Under the pieces are notes generated by a model. The model saw only the letters and a list, made by a program, of their open reading frames with translations, ran no database searches and was not told the DNA's origin. DNA of 64,000 nucleotides from Taenia hydatigena (Eukaryota > Platyhelminthes > Cestoda > Cyclophyllidea > Taeniidae): assembly GCA_036345935.2 (NCBI GenBank), contig JADWOT020000004.1, forward strand, positions 6,544,168-6,608,167, written 5' to 3'. The position numbers were made by a program, and so were the translations under genes. Positions 22,089 through 35,500 of this stretch are shown here, one piece after another; position 1 is the stretch's first letter; the number at the start of each line of letters is the position of its first letter.

Positions 22089-24265
22089 CTGAAATAGGAT
22101 CATAGCCACATAGTTTGATTAGTGAGCTGGCGTTACTTTCGACTGCTCTGTGAGCTCCAACAAGGAGGCATTTTCATTGTCTACTTCCTAACTAAATCAA
22201 CATCAATTAGTGCCATTCTTCCTAAGCACCAACTAAATTGTTCACCATTGCGCTCAATCGCAATCCTCATGGAAGGCATGCCCCACCACTTGAAGCTTAA
22301 ACAATATTTGGACTTTTCCAGATGTTTGAAAGTCAAACACCCTGTTGTCGGATCGTTGCAATTGTCAGATTATTGACTTATTAACTTCAAGTTTGATCAA
22401 TCTCCTGTTGCTACTCGCCTTTATTTGGGACTTCCCTACTTGTAGATGCCAACGGCAATTTAAGTAATAAGATTTATTAGAGGTAGTGATAGAATCACGC
22501 CCCATATTCAGCATGGCAGAACACCTTCACGATTAATTGGAAGTCCATGGAGAAAAAGCACGAGTTTTGTGAATCACTGGAACTGATGTTCTCTCTTGCT
22601 CCTTGCGATTTTTTCCAAGATTAAAACTATGCGAAAGGCTTCATCGTCATCTGTCTTGAGTAAAATGAATCATCCTTGATTTGAGTGCCATACTACTTCT
22701 ACCATTATAAATTATGTTTTATCCCACCAGATTCTTCCCAAATTCGGCAGATGGATTAAGGGATCGGACAGTGAGACATTCTATGGCAGGAGCATGTACG
22801 GGTGGTTAGGAGATCTGCGTGTGGTTACTCGAGTATAAACTTGGAACTCAATATGTGTTTATCCCAGTCGCCATGATATGCGATACAATTGCTTAAGTAG
22901 AATCTCTAGACACAGTTTCACGTCGGTCGGTCAATCATCCTAAACAGTTGCTAGTAAGACCACTGCATGTTACAGTGATTGCAGTCCCATAAGTTGGTGA
23001 CGCGCTCATAATGCTACACTTGACCATGAACAACGTGAGTGCGTAATGTGTGCAAAATAGTCCAATGTGTAGGCCAATTTCGTCTTTTGCATTCACAAGC
23101 ACATTTCCACTTAGACGTCAAAGACGGCTGCAATCAGCAAGCCAATGGCAACTGCTGTGCACACACACACAGGATCGCGTTGCAGACAGCGATGGAAGTT
23201 GATGCTCACTTGTGAGGCGATGGAATTTAAAGAGTTATAGGGAATTTTGATTTCAATCATGAAGGCATGAAGCATTGCATGGAAACAGTTAACCGCAAAG
23301 TGCTACGCCAGCGCAGTCTCTGAAAGTATTATCCAAATATCAGTTCTACGTCTGCATCTACACCAAGAGATTACCCAACCAGCTCACCCATCTCCAACGT
23401 TACATCTAGAAATTACAAGGCCAAAATTTATCCGCTCACTGTTGAGCCATTTGGATTAAGGAGATCTGTACCACCAGCACGCATACATGTAATGCTTTAT
23501 AGAGTGAAATCGACATATTCTACAATCATCTCCACTTCGGAACAAAAACTCAGGCTGAACTGCACAACAAACAGTATTCGGAGAAAAGAAATCAATTTAA
23601 TGTACCAACTTAGTGCTGATTTTAATTAATACCTGACAATGACATCTGAAGCAGGCGTGCAACAACTCTGACTGACACAACCCCAATGAGCCCACCGTTG
23701 CTCAATAGCATAAGCCACTAGAAGAGTGCCCACCATCTCCCCATTCTCAATGTCTTCAACACTCAATCATCAATAGCAGGTAATTCCTTGCTGTACACAA
23801 CAGGCATAGCATTAGTAGTGACAGCTTCAAGAGCTAGCAAATAGTCCGCACAACTCAAAAGACGGTCGAAGCGTGTAGGAAATTTTGCTTTGAAAGGCTA
23901 AGCTGTAAACTTGTTGACATTATGATTTTTGGCCAGACACACCGTATCTCGCCTTTTGGGTTCTGAGAACTGTTGCGGCTTCTCTGTTTCCAACTCCTTC
24001 CAGTTGCACTCTGCAAACGTGTCGCGAGCCGCTGCCACCTGATACGTTGATGCACCCAGCAGCAGCGTGGAAGGCACACCTCTCAGCTTACTACACCAAC
24101 GGGAGTGCAACGCGTTAGGACAAACTAAATTTTGCTTTGAAAAGTAGAAAACAAAAGCCACCATCTTATCCCAGATTTCCTCAGCTTCTTTCATCCACAC
24201 TTCATCCTCCCATTCCATGTCACCCTCCTTAATGCCAGTGAGGGCAATGAATAGTTGGACGAAAT
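22089..24265 (+). repeat. 2 kb block, left copy (inverted partner at 49785-51732)
   Basis: The sequence is the reverse complement of 49785-51732 over most of its length. For example cctgaaataggatcatagcc at 22089 pairs with ggctatgatcctatttcagg at 51713-51732, and the ccaacttagtgctgatttt region at 23606 pairs with 50420. Small indels distinguish the copies. Confidence 0.9.
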
Positions 24266-24371
24266 ACGGTGCAATTCTGCCAATCGTAAGCCACATACTC
24301 CTCACCAACTGCAGCTGACGACCTTCTGTCAAGATTGTCAGAGCAGAGATGCAAAAGGGCCTGCTGCGCAT
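23763..24371 (-). pseudogene. helical orphan protein pseudogene, left copy
   Basis: The minus-strand frame reads through IGRIAPYFVQLFIALTGIKE, DEVWMKEAEEIWDKMVAFVF, CPNALHSRWCSKLRGVPS and AAARDTFAECNWKELETE. It meets a TAG, then continues in frame with FDRLLSCADYLLALEAV and SKELPAIDD to a TGA. The partner at 49785-50279 has the same internal TAG plus another. Differences between the copies are mostly amino-acid changing, as expected for unconstrained sequence. The composition suggests alpha-helical repeats, but I do not recognise the family. Confidence 0.5.
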
Positions 24372-27300
24372 GTATGCGCAGTGGTGGGCCGTAGAGAAGA
24401 AGCGTCTAGATTTAAATGATGTGGTGGTGGTGGTGGCTTCATGTCAACGAACAATTCGCCTTCTTAGGAGTGATAAATAATGTTAACGAAATGGTCAAAA
24501 TTTGTTTGGTGGTGAATTGCATAGATTGGTGAGAACAGTGAAGGAGTCAGGAGGGTGATGATGACAAGAATAAATGAAGGGAGGAGGAGTGAAACGCGAT
24601 TATCACTCACAGCTAGCAAATCAAGACCACTTGCATCAAGCGCGCCCAGGATCCTCTCTTGAGAGCAAAGCCCGTTGTCGTGCCAAGTGATTGCTGTGAC
24701 GTCAAATTATGCTGTGTTTACAAAACAAACTGGATACTAGAGGCTCTTGTATGAAGTCAGGGGAATTCGCCATCGAACGTTAATATTTGAAGCCTTCAAC
24801 CAAAGGCACATTACTTTGTATTTTAAAAGGAAATCATTGCAGATGTTTTTCCCATTTCCGCTTTTATTTAGAGGCTAGCTGCTTTTGGACATCTTTTTGT
24901 GTGCTGAGCACAGACATAGAGTAACAATGTCGGGGAGTCCATGACGAGAATGTGTCGACCTCCGAGAGGCGACCACGCTGCTCCTCCACTGGGCTAAAAT
25001 TGTCCTCTTACCACTGACCTCCAGAGCACATTGGCGATGTAAAGTTAAATATTGTATTCACGACTGGAAATCACCTTGATCATGCATTTCACCAAAGCAT
25101 CGCTAAAACATTATAATTTGCAAAAGTAAGAATAAATAATGGTGATTTATGAGCAGTAATTATGATGTAAACTAAGGATTAAACATCAATCCAATCTAAA
25201 TTGTAGCCACTAGTGACTCGGCCTTAGCGTTCTTTGTCAGCTATGGCTTCCATCTTATTTGCAAGTCAATGAGATGATCACGTTTTGCATGATGCATCTT
25301 TTGGACGAGAAGCAGGAACGCAAAAGTCAAAGTTGGAACTCGAAGCTGACACAGAGTACACTAGAACAGGTCAGTCCCCAGACGTGTGTTCCTAATCACC
25401 CATTTTCGCTGGCTCACTTAAATACCGTACCTGTCTTAACGTACTCGGTCTGCTCGTTCTAGGGATAGTTGGAAGGAAAATACATAAGAGAAGAAAGTGA
25501 TACTCATGCAACTAATCTTATTGAATAATGTGGGGTGGTCCACTTCCTCCCTCTAGTCTGAGTGATGATACATCCTAATGTTGTGAAAACCCTCTTGTGG
25601 TATGCTTATGCTATGGTGGTTGACATTTGATTCCTGAGCCCATAATTGCACGCACAGCATCCAATTCTTGTCATTTTAAATGGCTTCGTGTCCCACTCGT
25701 GCGAGCGCTTTTCGACTGCCCCGCTTTCCTCCTCAACTAGCAGCTTCCTTGTCACTATCACAACTACAATTATTAGCTTTTGTTAAAAGGAGGCTTTGTA
25801 AAGCATTAAACAAATGTTTTGCATTCATATCTTTTTGATCAATCGGTTGTTCAGAACATAGGGGCAGAGAAAGAGGCTAAACGAGTCAGTGAAGCTAAAG
25901 TAATCAGTCGTAAGATCCATTGGTTTCCTCGTCAATGCGCGCATGTCTAGCCAGTTAGCCATGCACCTATGAATTTCTCCCTCTCCTTCTCTATTTGCTA
26001 AATGCGTAGGAGTCGCTTTGGACAGCGTATGACAGGTGTATGAAGGTGACCGAGATGGACTTGTCTACAATGCTCGCAGTGTGCGCTGCTCCCCTCTCCT
26101 CCTTCTAAGGGATTTCAAAACTCAGGCATTAAACTGTTGGGTTTCATGCAAGTAAAGTGTAACTCGTGGAATAATTTCTCCTCTCTTCATAGGTATTTTC
26201 TACTTTTCTCTTCTCTTTTGCGTTTGTCACCGTCATCCCAGCCATTATCTCTAGGGCTAACATTCCCAATTTTACCTGTCAAGTCTGTATGTGGACTATA
26301 AGGAAAAAAGACGATAGCTTCTCGTTAATGGGCTGCCACAATATTTGATGAAGCGCTTGCTAATCACCCTCACCAAACACATTTCCGTAAACGTATTTTA
26401 AGAGGAGTTGCTAACTTTTCTAGCGCTAGCTTTAGCAGGTCTAGACCGTAAAAGTGCTATTGCATGACCTCTTGCCCACTGATTCGCCTTTTGCAGCTGC
26501 AATTATTTCAAAGGATGAGCCGTTGCGCGCTTTCCTTAACACGTATTGTAAGGAACTACGTTAATATGAATAATATTACAAATACAAGGCTGCTGTTCCT
26601 GACAGTTGGTTAGAGAATGTTTTACATTAATGTAAGTCCAAGTTGAATTGTGAGACGAAATGACACTGTTTTTTTGTACGAATCCGCTGACGTTTAATTA
26701 GTTCGTGGTCTTACAAACATCCTCTAATTGATGGCCGCACCTTATTGTTTATCTAACTGCTAAACAGTTTCCGAAGGTAGCAGCACCGTTGCAATGCATG
26801 TGTGAATACATCAATTAAGGGGAGGCGATCTGTGACCACGAATAGGTTAGTAAAGGGAGCATCGTCTGCAACTGAGGATGAAGCTAGTCTGAATGAGCTC
26901 AGCCCCGATCACTGTTTCCCTTGCCTATGTGATTATTGCACTCAAAAAGAAGGCCTTAGGGCCAAGGCTAAAAATGAGAAGCCAATCGTAATACACTAAC
27001 AGATGAGATAGTGGATCACTGCTCATTACAGAATCCCTCACCCGGCCATGGTTCGTCCGAATTACATAGTGTATGGCTATAATATTCAGTTCATCAACTT
27101 CTAGTATTTATGGGAATTAACCTCTACATTGCGGGGGTCGATGCTCCATATGGGTTGCGAAAACCAGGCTGATGGCACACCCTGACGAAGACTGCGTGAG
27201 GTAAGTAAAATTAACTTACCCGCAGATGAGCCAGAGTAGTCACGTCCGAGACGTGCGTATGTATGTGATGATCGGACCATGTTGAATGCACCCGAAGGTA

Positions 27301-29826
27301 AAAACGGTGAAGCGACATAAAATGGGACAAATTGGAATAAGACTGGAACATCGTGTCCCGCGAAATGATAAGCATTTTTGAAGTGAACTCTAATGTGCAT
27401 AAGGCAAGAATCTGTTAACCTATTCCACAATTTGCGTTTGATAAAATCGTCTGATCGAGGGCTTGTTATTGGTGACACTACCTGAGAACAATTGAAAGAA
27501 CCGCTTGCTTGTCACTCACTTCCCTCGGCCTGCATGCTGCCCGGGTAGGTGCTTTTCCGAGGCACATGTGTCTCAACGCTTCCCGGTCCACTCATTCTTC
27601 TTGCATCGAACGCATGCGATCAAGCCGCACGAGTGGTTATTGCTGTGTGGTTATGCATAGCATGCTTGTAGGAAAGCATGCGATTTCTGGTGACACCCAA
27701 TTGTTGAAGTCGTCATGCATGAGAAGATTAATTCTTTAGCACTATGTTTGTGTGATAAGTTGTCATGAATTATACATTTCCTTGTCTTTGTTTTGTTCTT
27801 ACTAGCAAAAGTAACACATCTGAGAGGATATACTGACCATTATAGCTACAGGGAATGAGTGAATGAGTTTTGAGGGTAGTGCGTATAGAGACGACTTATA
27901 ACATAGTGGCACATTTAGAATTAATCCCCGCAAACTCAATAAATTTCCTCTTTTTCGTCGACTTCTAGTTATGCTCAAGTTTTGGATCGCACTTTGCAAC
28001 CGATGGCAGGCGATTCAAAAATAAACGTATCGGAATGAGTCGCCTTCTGGAAGCTGTTTGCACTTATTTGACACGGCATCATTTTACCCACTCCTCGACG
28101 ATGTAATCGATGCATGTTAGACAAATCTATCTGCCAACGGCAATTTAAGGAACGGTTGCTTCAGACCACGAGATTGCCCAGTAACTGCAATACAGACAAT
28201 GGTATAAATGCCATTGTTGCAGCAAGATTTTGCTGTGCAAAAAGACTTCTGAGATCCTTTTTTATTTCATTGCATTTGTAATGGGCAGGCAATGTGTTGA
28301 CGTCCCTCTGGCGCCAATTATATAAGCCCCGCATCTTCGACACACATCAAATCCACGCTGGCTTGCTCTGATAATGGTTATTTCGAAACAGCTCACAACG
28401 CATAATCACTGATGCGCTACCCGGAATGGCTCCAGAGGTGTGCAGCTACCTTGACGCCTTTAATATGGTTACTCTTCACACGGCTAATGAGTATGAGGTG
28501 GATTCTTTTTACATGTTAATTCCATACCACTAGATGGCAGCGTATTTAAAATGGATTGCGCTGCACAAATGTCTCTGCCAGTTACCTATCTCACTACTTC
28601 TAACTAATTCTACTCGAAATGATTCCAAAGCTCTGTTATAAAAGAAGGAGCAGTTGGATCCCAATCTACGCTTTCTAACCGCGCTTGAGCCTGAGCAGCT
28701 CTAAAGACTTATATATTCCTGCCTGTACTCAGCTCCTATCCTTACATGATGTCGACTGAGGAACGTAGGTTTTGTTTTGAAGTCCCAAAAGTTGTATTTG
28801 CTAATCGAACTCCAACAAGCAAGATATGATCTTGCCCGTAGCCTGCTTGCCTAAGGGGATGTTGTTGTACTAAAAGTATGGACTGCATTATCGGTCGAAT
28901 CAGGCTTCCGAAGAAATGTTGTGCGCATTATGATTACGACTGCATAATCCATCTGGTGGGTTCTTCACAAGTCACCTTGCAGTCGCTTTCAACAACAGGA
29001 AATAGGTCTAATAAGACGAAATGTCCCTTAACATTTCTTAGGGGCCTTGGTAACTTCAACACTTCTCTGCCGGTTGTAGACCGAAACGACTTCATTAGCT
29101 GGCCTAATACGATGAAGTGGGAGCAGCGGGACGTGATTTGCGCAATAATAAAGCACAGTCAGAAGTGCATCTTTGTACTATCCATGAGACACAGAAAATG
29201 AATAAGGCTTTTACGCTTTCAAAAGCGGTGGCGTGTTTTTCTCCTTTACTGCTACTTCGGTTGATTAGGTAAGTTAGTAAGTAATAACCTAAAAAATCCG
29301 TGCAAATGCCAGAATAAGGACCAGCATGGAATTTAAATTGATTTTACTTCTATGGAACATTGTGAGAACCGGAAGGACTTCCGTGGTGCAAACAGAGCCC
29401 TCCGAACAAGCAAAGCAGAGGCCAATGTGATATTCCTTCGTCACAAGTGTCCATTTTCTGGGCTGCGGATAATAAGTTTTGCGATTTCGGAACGAACAAT
29501 CGCTATTTTCGCTGAGAAAAGAACGCGGCATATGAGGTCCAACTAAAAATGCTGAGCGTCGGGATCACTTAGCCAACCACCACTCATCTTCCTTGCCCGT
29601 CGTCGCCGGCTGGAGCGCCTGCTTCATAAGGCATCTACGCAAACACAGCCATAACCACTACCGCGGCGTCATCGGAAGTAAAATAAGTTTGCACATACGG
29701 AAATGTTGGAACTATCGCATTACAGCTGCAAAGAATGGGCTGATAGAAGAAGGAGGTGTGCTGCTTGACTGCAGCGGATGGTGGTGATAAGGAGAAATAG
29801 AGTTCAAAGGGGAAGCAATGAGTGTT
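24266..29826. other. 5.5 kb with no supported protein gene
   Basis: The ORFs are short and unpaired; the longest is 125 aa at 27101-27478 on the minus strand, with no recognisable motif. One dispersed repeat copy lies at 24935-25045. This could be intergenic or intronic DNA. Confidence 0.5.
24935..25045 (+). repeat. dispersed about 110-bp repeat, copy 1
   Basis: The pattern gacgagaatgtgtcg, then ctgctcc, aaattgtcctctta and cctccagagcacattgg is shared with 36820-36930 and 37240-37345. This is the most divergent of the three copies. Confidence 0.6.
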
Positions 29827-29898
29827 GGTCTCGTGGCCTAATGGATAAGGTTTCTGACTTTGAATCAGGAAACCACGGATTCAAGTTTCGTCTGGACC
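29827..29898 (+). tRNA. tRNA-like gene: Arg-type body with TTG (Gln) anticodon
   Basis: The 72-base sequence folds into a full cloverleaf: a 7-bp acceptor stem (ggtctcg/ctggacc, one C-T mismatch and one T-G), a 4-bp D stem (gcct/aggt), a 5-bp anticodon stem with loop ctttgaa, and a 5-bp T stem (acgga/ttcgt) with loop ttcaagt. The anticodon at 34-36 is TTG, which would read the glutamine codon CAA. The 5' half (tggcctaatggataagg) is instead typical of animal arginine tRNAs. The B-box region (ggattcaagtt) departs from the consensus, so this may be a tRNA pseudogene or the head of a SINE. Confidence 0.65.
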
Positions 29899-30059
29899 AC
29901 AAGGTTCCTTCTAATCCTCCGCTGCTTGTAGTAGCATTGTGCCTATGCAGCAACGGATTGAAACAAGAAGGATGGGCAGGCTATCTACTTTGGCACCAGA
30001 GGGGGAAGGACAGTAAATTGCGCCAAAATGGAAGCGATTAAATTAGTAGCATGTCCAGT

Positions 30060-32500
30060 GAGAGCCTCGAATCATCGACATCCAAGCTATTAGGACAATG
30101 CCTAACTTAATAGACCACCTCTCCACCACCAGTTTCCTTCCTTCTCCCCCAATCCTCTGCACTCCCTTTACCATCGCCCATTTCCCACACCTTTACCTTC
30201 GCACTCACTCTCTGACTTACTTCCGTTTCTAACACCTCCGCTCCAATCAGGTGCTATGCTTTGCCGCGGTGAGACATGAAACGACTTATGTGGTAGTTAA
30301 GGTGTGACTGAATGGGTTGGCACATGTGGCATGCCTTTACTGCTGGTCACTCATACCACTTCAGACTGACGTTTCGAATCTGTGAGTTTATGGATCAGTT
30401 GCGGTGAATGATAGATGGTCAAGGATGTAGGCATGATACAGCAGACCACTGAATGGCAGGCGTTAATTTATTCATATAAATATTTAACATTTTTGGTCCT
30501 TTGTAGTTCATTCGTCCCAGCAACAAACAGTTTGGCAGCCATTCGCAAAGCATGAAGTCAAATGTGCATCGCCTTGAAGCTACTGATTCAAAAATAGAGA
30601 AATGTCAGGGTCTAATAGACGATAAGATGGAAAGAAAAGTAGAGAGAATGAATAATTTTTAGTGCGCTTTTGCGAAATTTACTCGCAGCGACAAATGGGT
30701 GGAAGGATCTTCCACGACTCTTGTTTCACCTAATGCTGCCCAGCTCATCACCGGCCAGAGAGAACAGTCCATTGTTAGGCACTGCTTTTATCACTAAGGT
30801 GACACTGATGAAGGGAAGAAAAGCATAGGGGCATAAGGTGTGAATGTTAAGAAAGTGAGTGTGAAGGGGATGCTGGTAACTCGCACCGACCCTGAATGTT
30901 GGCGTTCTGGAAGGTTTCGATGGCACACGCTGCTGACCTTATACCATTGTATCCTCAAATATATAATCTACAAAGTTATCGCGCCAGTAAAGTCCCAAAA
31001 AACAGGTAGTGGTGATGGTGGTGGCGGTGGTGGTGGTGGTGAGGTAGGTCAGTAGGCTAGGGCATCGTCCTAACACCTCCTCCCCATATCGATCCACACT
31101 TTGCACCGGTAATGCAGTGGTAGTGGCTGTGTTTGCGGTAGATGCCTTCCAAAGCAGACATGAGAGTCGGCGACGACGGGCGAGGAGGGGTGGTAGTCAC
31201 CACATCTGCCTTGGTGGCAACAGCGGCGATAATACCAGTATATGGTGGTCAGCAATCGGGATTTTGAAACTTAAGACTCACATTCAACTCTCGAGGAGAC
31301 GTCAAGAGGTCGGTCGTTTAGACGGCACACATAGTTGCGGAGTAGGTGATCAATGCCAGGTGTTCAACTACTCCCTTTGATACCTCGCTTAGTCGCTTGC
31401 ACTACCACCGTAGCTTAGGATTACATAAAACAGCCGTTGCTAACTTGGAATAGTGCGCTGATTTGTGCGATGAATAACTGATTTTTTGCTCTCTTTAATT
31501 GTGACGAAAGCGCAATCAATTACGCTGAACTAGAGTATGCCGAAAGCAGTGTCCATCCTAACAACCCATTGTCGCAAGGGATATCCGCGCAATAAAGATC
31601 GGTAATCTCAGCCCGTTGGTCGTATGTGCAACTGGCGAGCCCCAGATTTTCGCCTGTCATGGAAATTTTGGGACCCCAATTATTATCCAAACCCTACGAC
31701 CTAATATTGAGCACCTAATTTCGCTAGTCGCTTAAAAATTAGGCTTGGTAGCATACGAGAAGCAGCGGTTATGCGCTTTTTATTTCGAAAGTATTGCAGT
31801 CAAAAGGTTGCGCATCCGCCACTTAGGTTAAGTAAGATATGCAAGTTTATACGATCGAACTTAGGTGGGATCTAGCCTTATTCAAAGTTAAGCGCATTGA
31901 TATGAAGAAAGCTATCGCATTGATAAAATCAAAAATACCATATCAATTTATCCATACATTGTGCTTAACGGCTTAAAGTGCAGCAATCCTCGATGACAGT
32001 TGCAATTACTATGGGCGTCAAAACATCGGCTACGCTAATGCATCGAAATGAACGCAGCAATTTCTCGAAGGAGAAAAAATCACCAGTGCTAGCACGAAGC
32101 AGGCTATAGAGGCAAAGGTCAATAGCGAATCAGTCGGAGGTAGTCCTTTAAGAACAGTCGGTCTACAAGAGCAGAAATTCAGAACAAACTTTGCTTTAAA
32201 GCATTGCATTCCTTCAAGCATGGTTATTAATTGAACGATTGAAAATATTAGGGGAATCAACAGAAAAAACATAACAAATAGTTTAAATACGAAAATGAGG
32301 CGATGAATTGCAGAGAATATGAGTTAAAATTTGTTAGGTGGTACTAATCGGGCGATAGAATGTAGGGTGAGAGTGGTGTGCGAAAGGGTTGGAATGACAG
32401 AGTGAAGATGTGGAGGAGTGGCGGAACCGGTATTGGGGAGAATTAGGCTGAAGCGATAGTGAGTAATAAACTCGAGACAGAGGGACTAGGCCAAAACGCG
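30060..32500. other. no supported gene
   Basis: This stretch has short ORFs only. A (GGT/GGC)-rich patch at about 31011-31045 is low complexity. The hydrophobic 80-aa minus-strand ORF at 32030-32272 has no supporting context. Confidence 0.45.
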
Positions 32501-32504
32501 GTGG

Positions 32505-32586
32505 TCGGAAGTTGCCAACGGGAAAATTTATGCACAAAACTGATGCGGCCTTCTAAGCAGAAGAATGCGGGCTCGAGTCTTGCCAC
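32505..32586 (+). pseudogene. degenerate tRNA-Arg-like sequence
   Basis: The T arm is good (gcggg/cttgc with loop ctcgagt). The anticodon loop cttctaa would give TCT (Arg), but the anticodon stem has only three of five pairs. The 5' half resembles an A box (ttgccaacggg) and carries extra bases. This looks like a decayed arginine tRNA or a tRNA-derived SINE head. Confidence 0.4.
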
Positions 32587-32589
32587 CAG

Positions 32590-35500
32590 TGTTTTGTTAG
32601 CGACTACTAATCCAACCATCTTCCTGTCACTGACATCGGTGAGGATCCAGTAATAAGTGACGCGATTGTATCAAACTCACCAACCATCGCTCTTTCAGCC
32701 TTCTCATTTTGTAAGCAGGTAACACTTCTGCCGTCGCTTCACCAACTCATCCGGCTTGAGACTGTATGCGTGCTCGAATGAATGTGGCTATAAAGGCATG
32801 CCAAATGACAGAAGGTATGAAGCTGACCATGCGTGACATTGCCTTCTCGCTCTCATAATTGTGTCGACAGAGATGTGACCTCGAATAGGCTGATTATGGC
32901 TTGCCAGCGTTAACAGCCAACCGTAGAGACGCCTAGATTGGCAATCTCTTATTGTTGCATTGATCGACCGCTCTTTTGCATTCTATCTGTTTGCTTAGTG
33001 GATTGTAGGCCAATGCTCATTACAAAGCATTTATACAGGATGGATTAGGGCGGATTCGATATGAGCTAGGTGCATGTTGGCAGCTCCTCGGAGGGTTTGA
33101 TTGAAAGCGTAGACACAATAACAACGTATTTGACTAGTTAACAATTAATATTTGCACTCGCTCTTTAAGCACTGCTGCAAACATAGAAATACTTAAAATG
33201 CAGATAAAATTAACTCAAGAGAAAAGAAAATGTGGGTGCTACGGTAACGTCTTACCGTTTAAAACGTTTTGGTGAATTGTGATGAGTTTTGATGGCGGAT
33301 TTCTTGGCTTGTCCACCTTCTTCTAATACTTGTCTGTTCAAATGTGTCATAAAATCTGCGCTACTGTAAATATCTGCAACGTGTTGTAGAGAGAGCCATT
33401 GTTAAAACGCAGAGCTCATTAACAACTCACAGCAGTGACAACGAGCCAAGCACACGATAAAGAATCACCACATGACGTAACTTCTTTATTAGTCCATCTG
33501 ATGCACCATTGTGTTAATGGTAGGCGGGACCATTGCTTCTGATTGTCACCTAAGTAGCAACAATTGAGCACAATTTTAGACGAAGTACTACTGTGGACAC
33601 ACGTGGCTACACATACGGGGAGACATTAAATGAATTATTTACTAACATTGAAGAAGCGACGCGGCGATCTTGGCAGTAGAGGGTTGAGTCGGAGCTAATC
33701 TGCTTGTTCTTTGCCAGTGATGCAGAAATCCACCACCTGCTGCTCCGTCAAGAAGGGCTGCAGTCTTCTTGATGTGACCAGAAGAAGTCACATGCCAAGT
33801 TGCCAAGAAACTGCCTTTAAATGTAATGCACGATCAATCATACAATTCGGTGAAACCACCGAATAAGACTGAAGATTTTTAGCATGTGTAGCATAAGCTG
33901 CACGAACTTTTCTCCAGATTAGTTTTGTAAAAATCGGAGTATTTAAATAAGTCTTCGGTGCTATTACTTGCCACTTCCTTAACGTTATGATGTTTTTACA
34001 GAGCTTGCGGGTGCAAGCACATGAAGTTGAAATGGGACACACGGCGATAAGGGAGGGAGTCGACAAGGACATACGTTCTGCTAGTTTTTGTGGAAGAGGC
34101 GTAGGACACGTGAGCATGTTAGAATATTTTTGCATAAGCGTGCACAAACATGCTTCCTGTGTAGCTGCGCAGCCACGAGTAGGACTTGCTGATCAGATTT
34201 GCCATCACACATTAGAGAACGGAGACCGAGTGCAGAATAAAAGCGAATCTATTTGAAAGTTAATTCAGTAACACCTTCTTATAATTCAACTATGGAATGC
34301 TCGCATTTTATCACTCCTTAAAAATGTAGAAGGCAATTACGTCCGCCATTTTAGTCTAAGGATGTAATCTAACAGAAGCTTGATTTTCTGCATATCCAAT
34401 GGAAATAAAATAACATAGAACTTCTTGAGACTTCCCAATCTTAAAATATGAACAAAATACAACTCACCTTCGAGTTTTACGCGTAATGATGGTGAGACCA
34501 CTTCAGCCACCAAACCAAAGCTCCACCGGACAGAGGGAGCATTCTATAGGCCCAAGGCATGAATCGCTTACGGTAACTACCGCAATGAACCAGAGCTCAG
34601 TACCAGAAGGTATGCAGCCTATTATTTTGTAGGCCTGCACTCAATTTGATATCAAGGTAAAAGTTTCGGACGATGCTTACATAAATACCCGTTATTTTCA
34701 CGGAAGCTTAGATTAATTTCATGTAGAAACAGCATTTGTAAATATTAACAAAACAAATGAGTTCGGCTAGAAGGAACATTTTCGACTACCAGCGGTGAGT
34801 GCGCCCGAAGCGTGTGATTCGCCACATACACCCTAGCTACCCAATAATCTCTCCATGGCCAGTCGAATTTCCCGAGCGTGTTTAAAGCCAAGTGCTATGC
34901 GTGATTATTTCGACAGACACGTTTAGCAATTAAGCCATCACAAACCTGCATTTCTGCGCTATCTGTGCTAATGAAATATTGTAAATAGGCAAGTTTCTGT
35001 GAGAGTGAGCGCCTTTAGTTTTAAATTCAAAGGTTTCAGTGGCATCGCCGATATCACTAACCCAGCATTAAGCGCAGTCCTTTGTATTTACCCCACTATG
35101 AATAATAGATTGGACAAGGTCCGATAACCCCGTTATATTTTCCCAAGTTGTTTATGTATTTGCTCACAGAGACGACTGCTGCTGGTGTTTTGGTTAGTTA
35201 ATTACCGCCGCTTGCCTACCTCCTACCCACTGCAATGCTAACTGTATTCCTAGTAACACTTGCAATTTATGGAGCATGAGAACTGGGTAAGTAAGGGCGA
35301 TCTTGGCTGCTGAATGTAATGGAATTATGGAAGAACCTAGACACTAGGACAGCCACAGGGAGAAAAGGCAGCTGATTACAAGTGGGTCCGTTTGCGTTTT
35401 CATGGGGAAGGAGCTGCGCCGTGTGAATGGCTGAGGCAATGTCCACCGCGCCTTTTCGATGAATGGGTTCGAGCCAGTGTAGCTGCAGGAGGCAGGTTTT

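Noticed and set aside
22560..22720. Possible mariner transposase signature (LRFFPRLK resembling LAPCDFFLFPKLK)
   Set aside because: The similarity is short, needs frame changes and is not kept in the inverted copy; no DD(D/E) residues or short terminal inverted repeats were seen.
27101..27478. 125-aa minus-strand ORF in unique sequence
   Set aside because: It has no recognisable domain, splice context or paralogue in the window; the length is within chance expectation for this composition.
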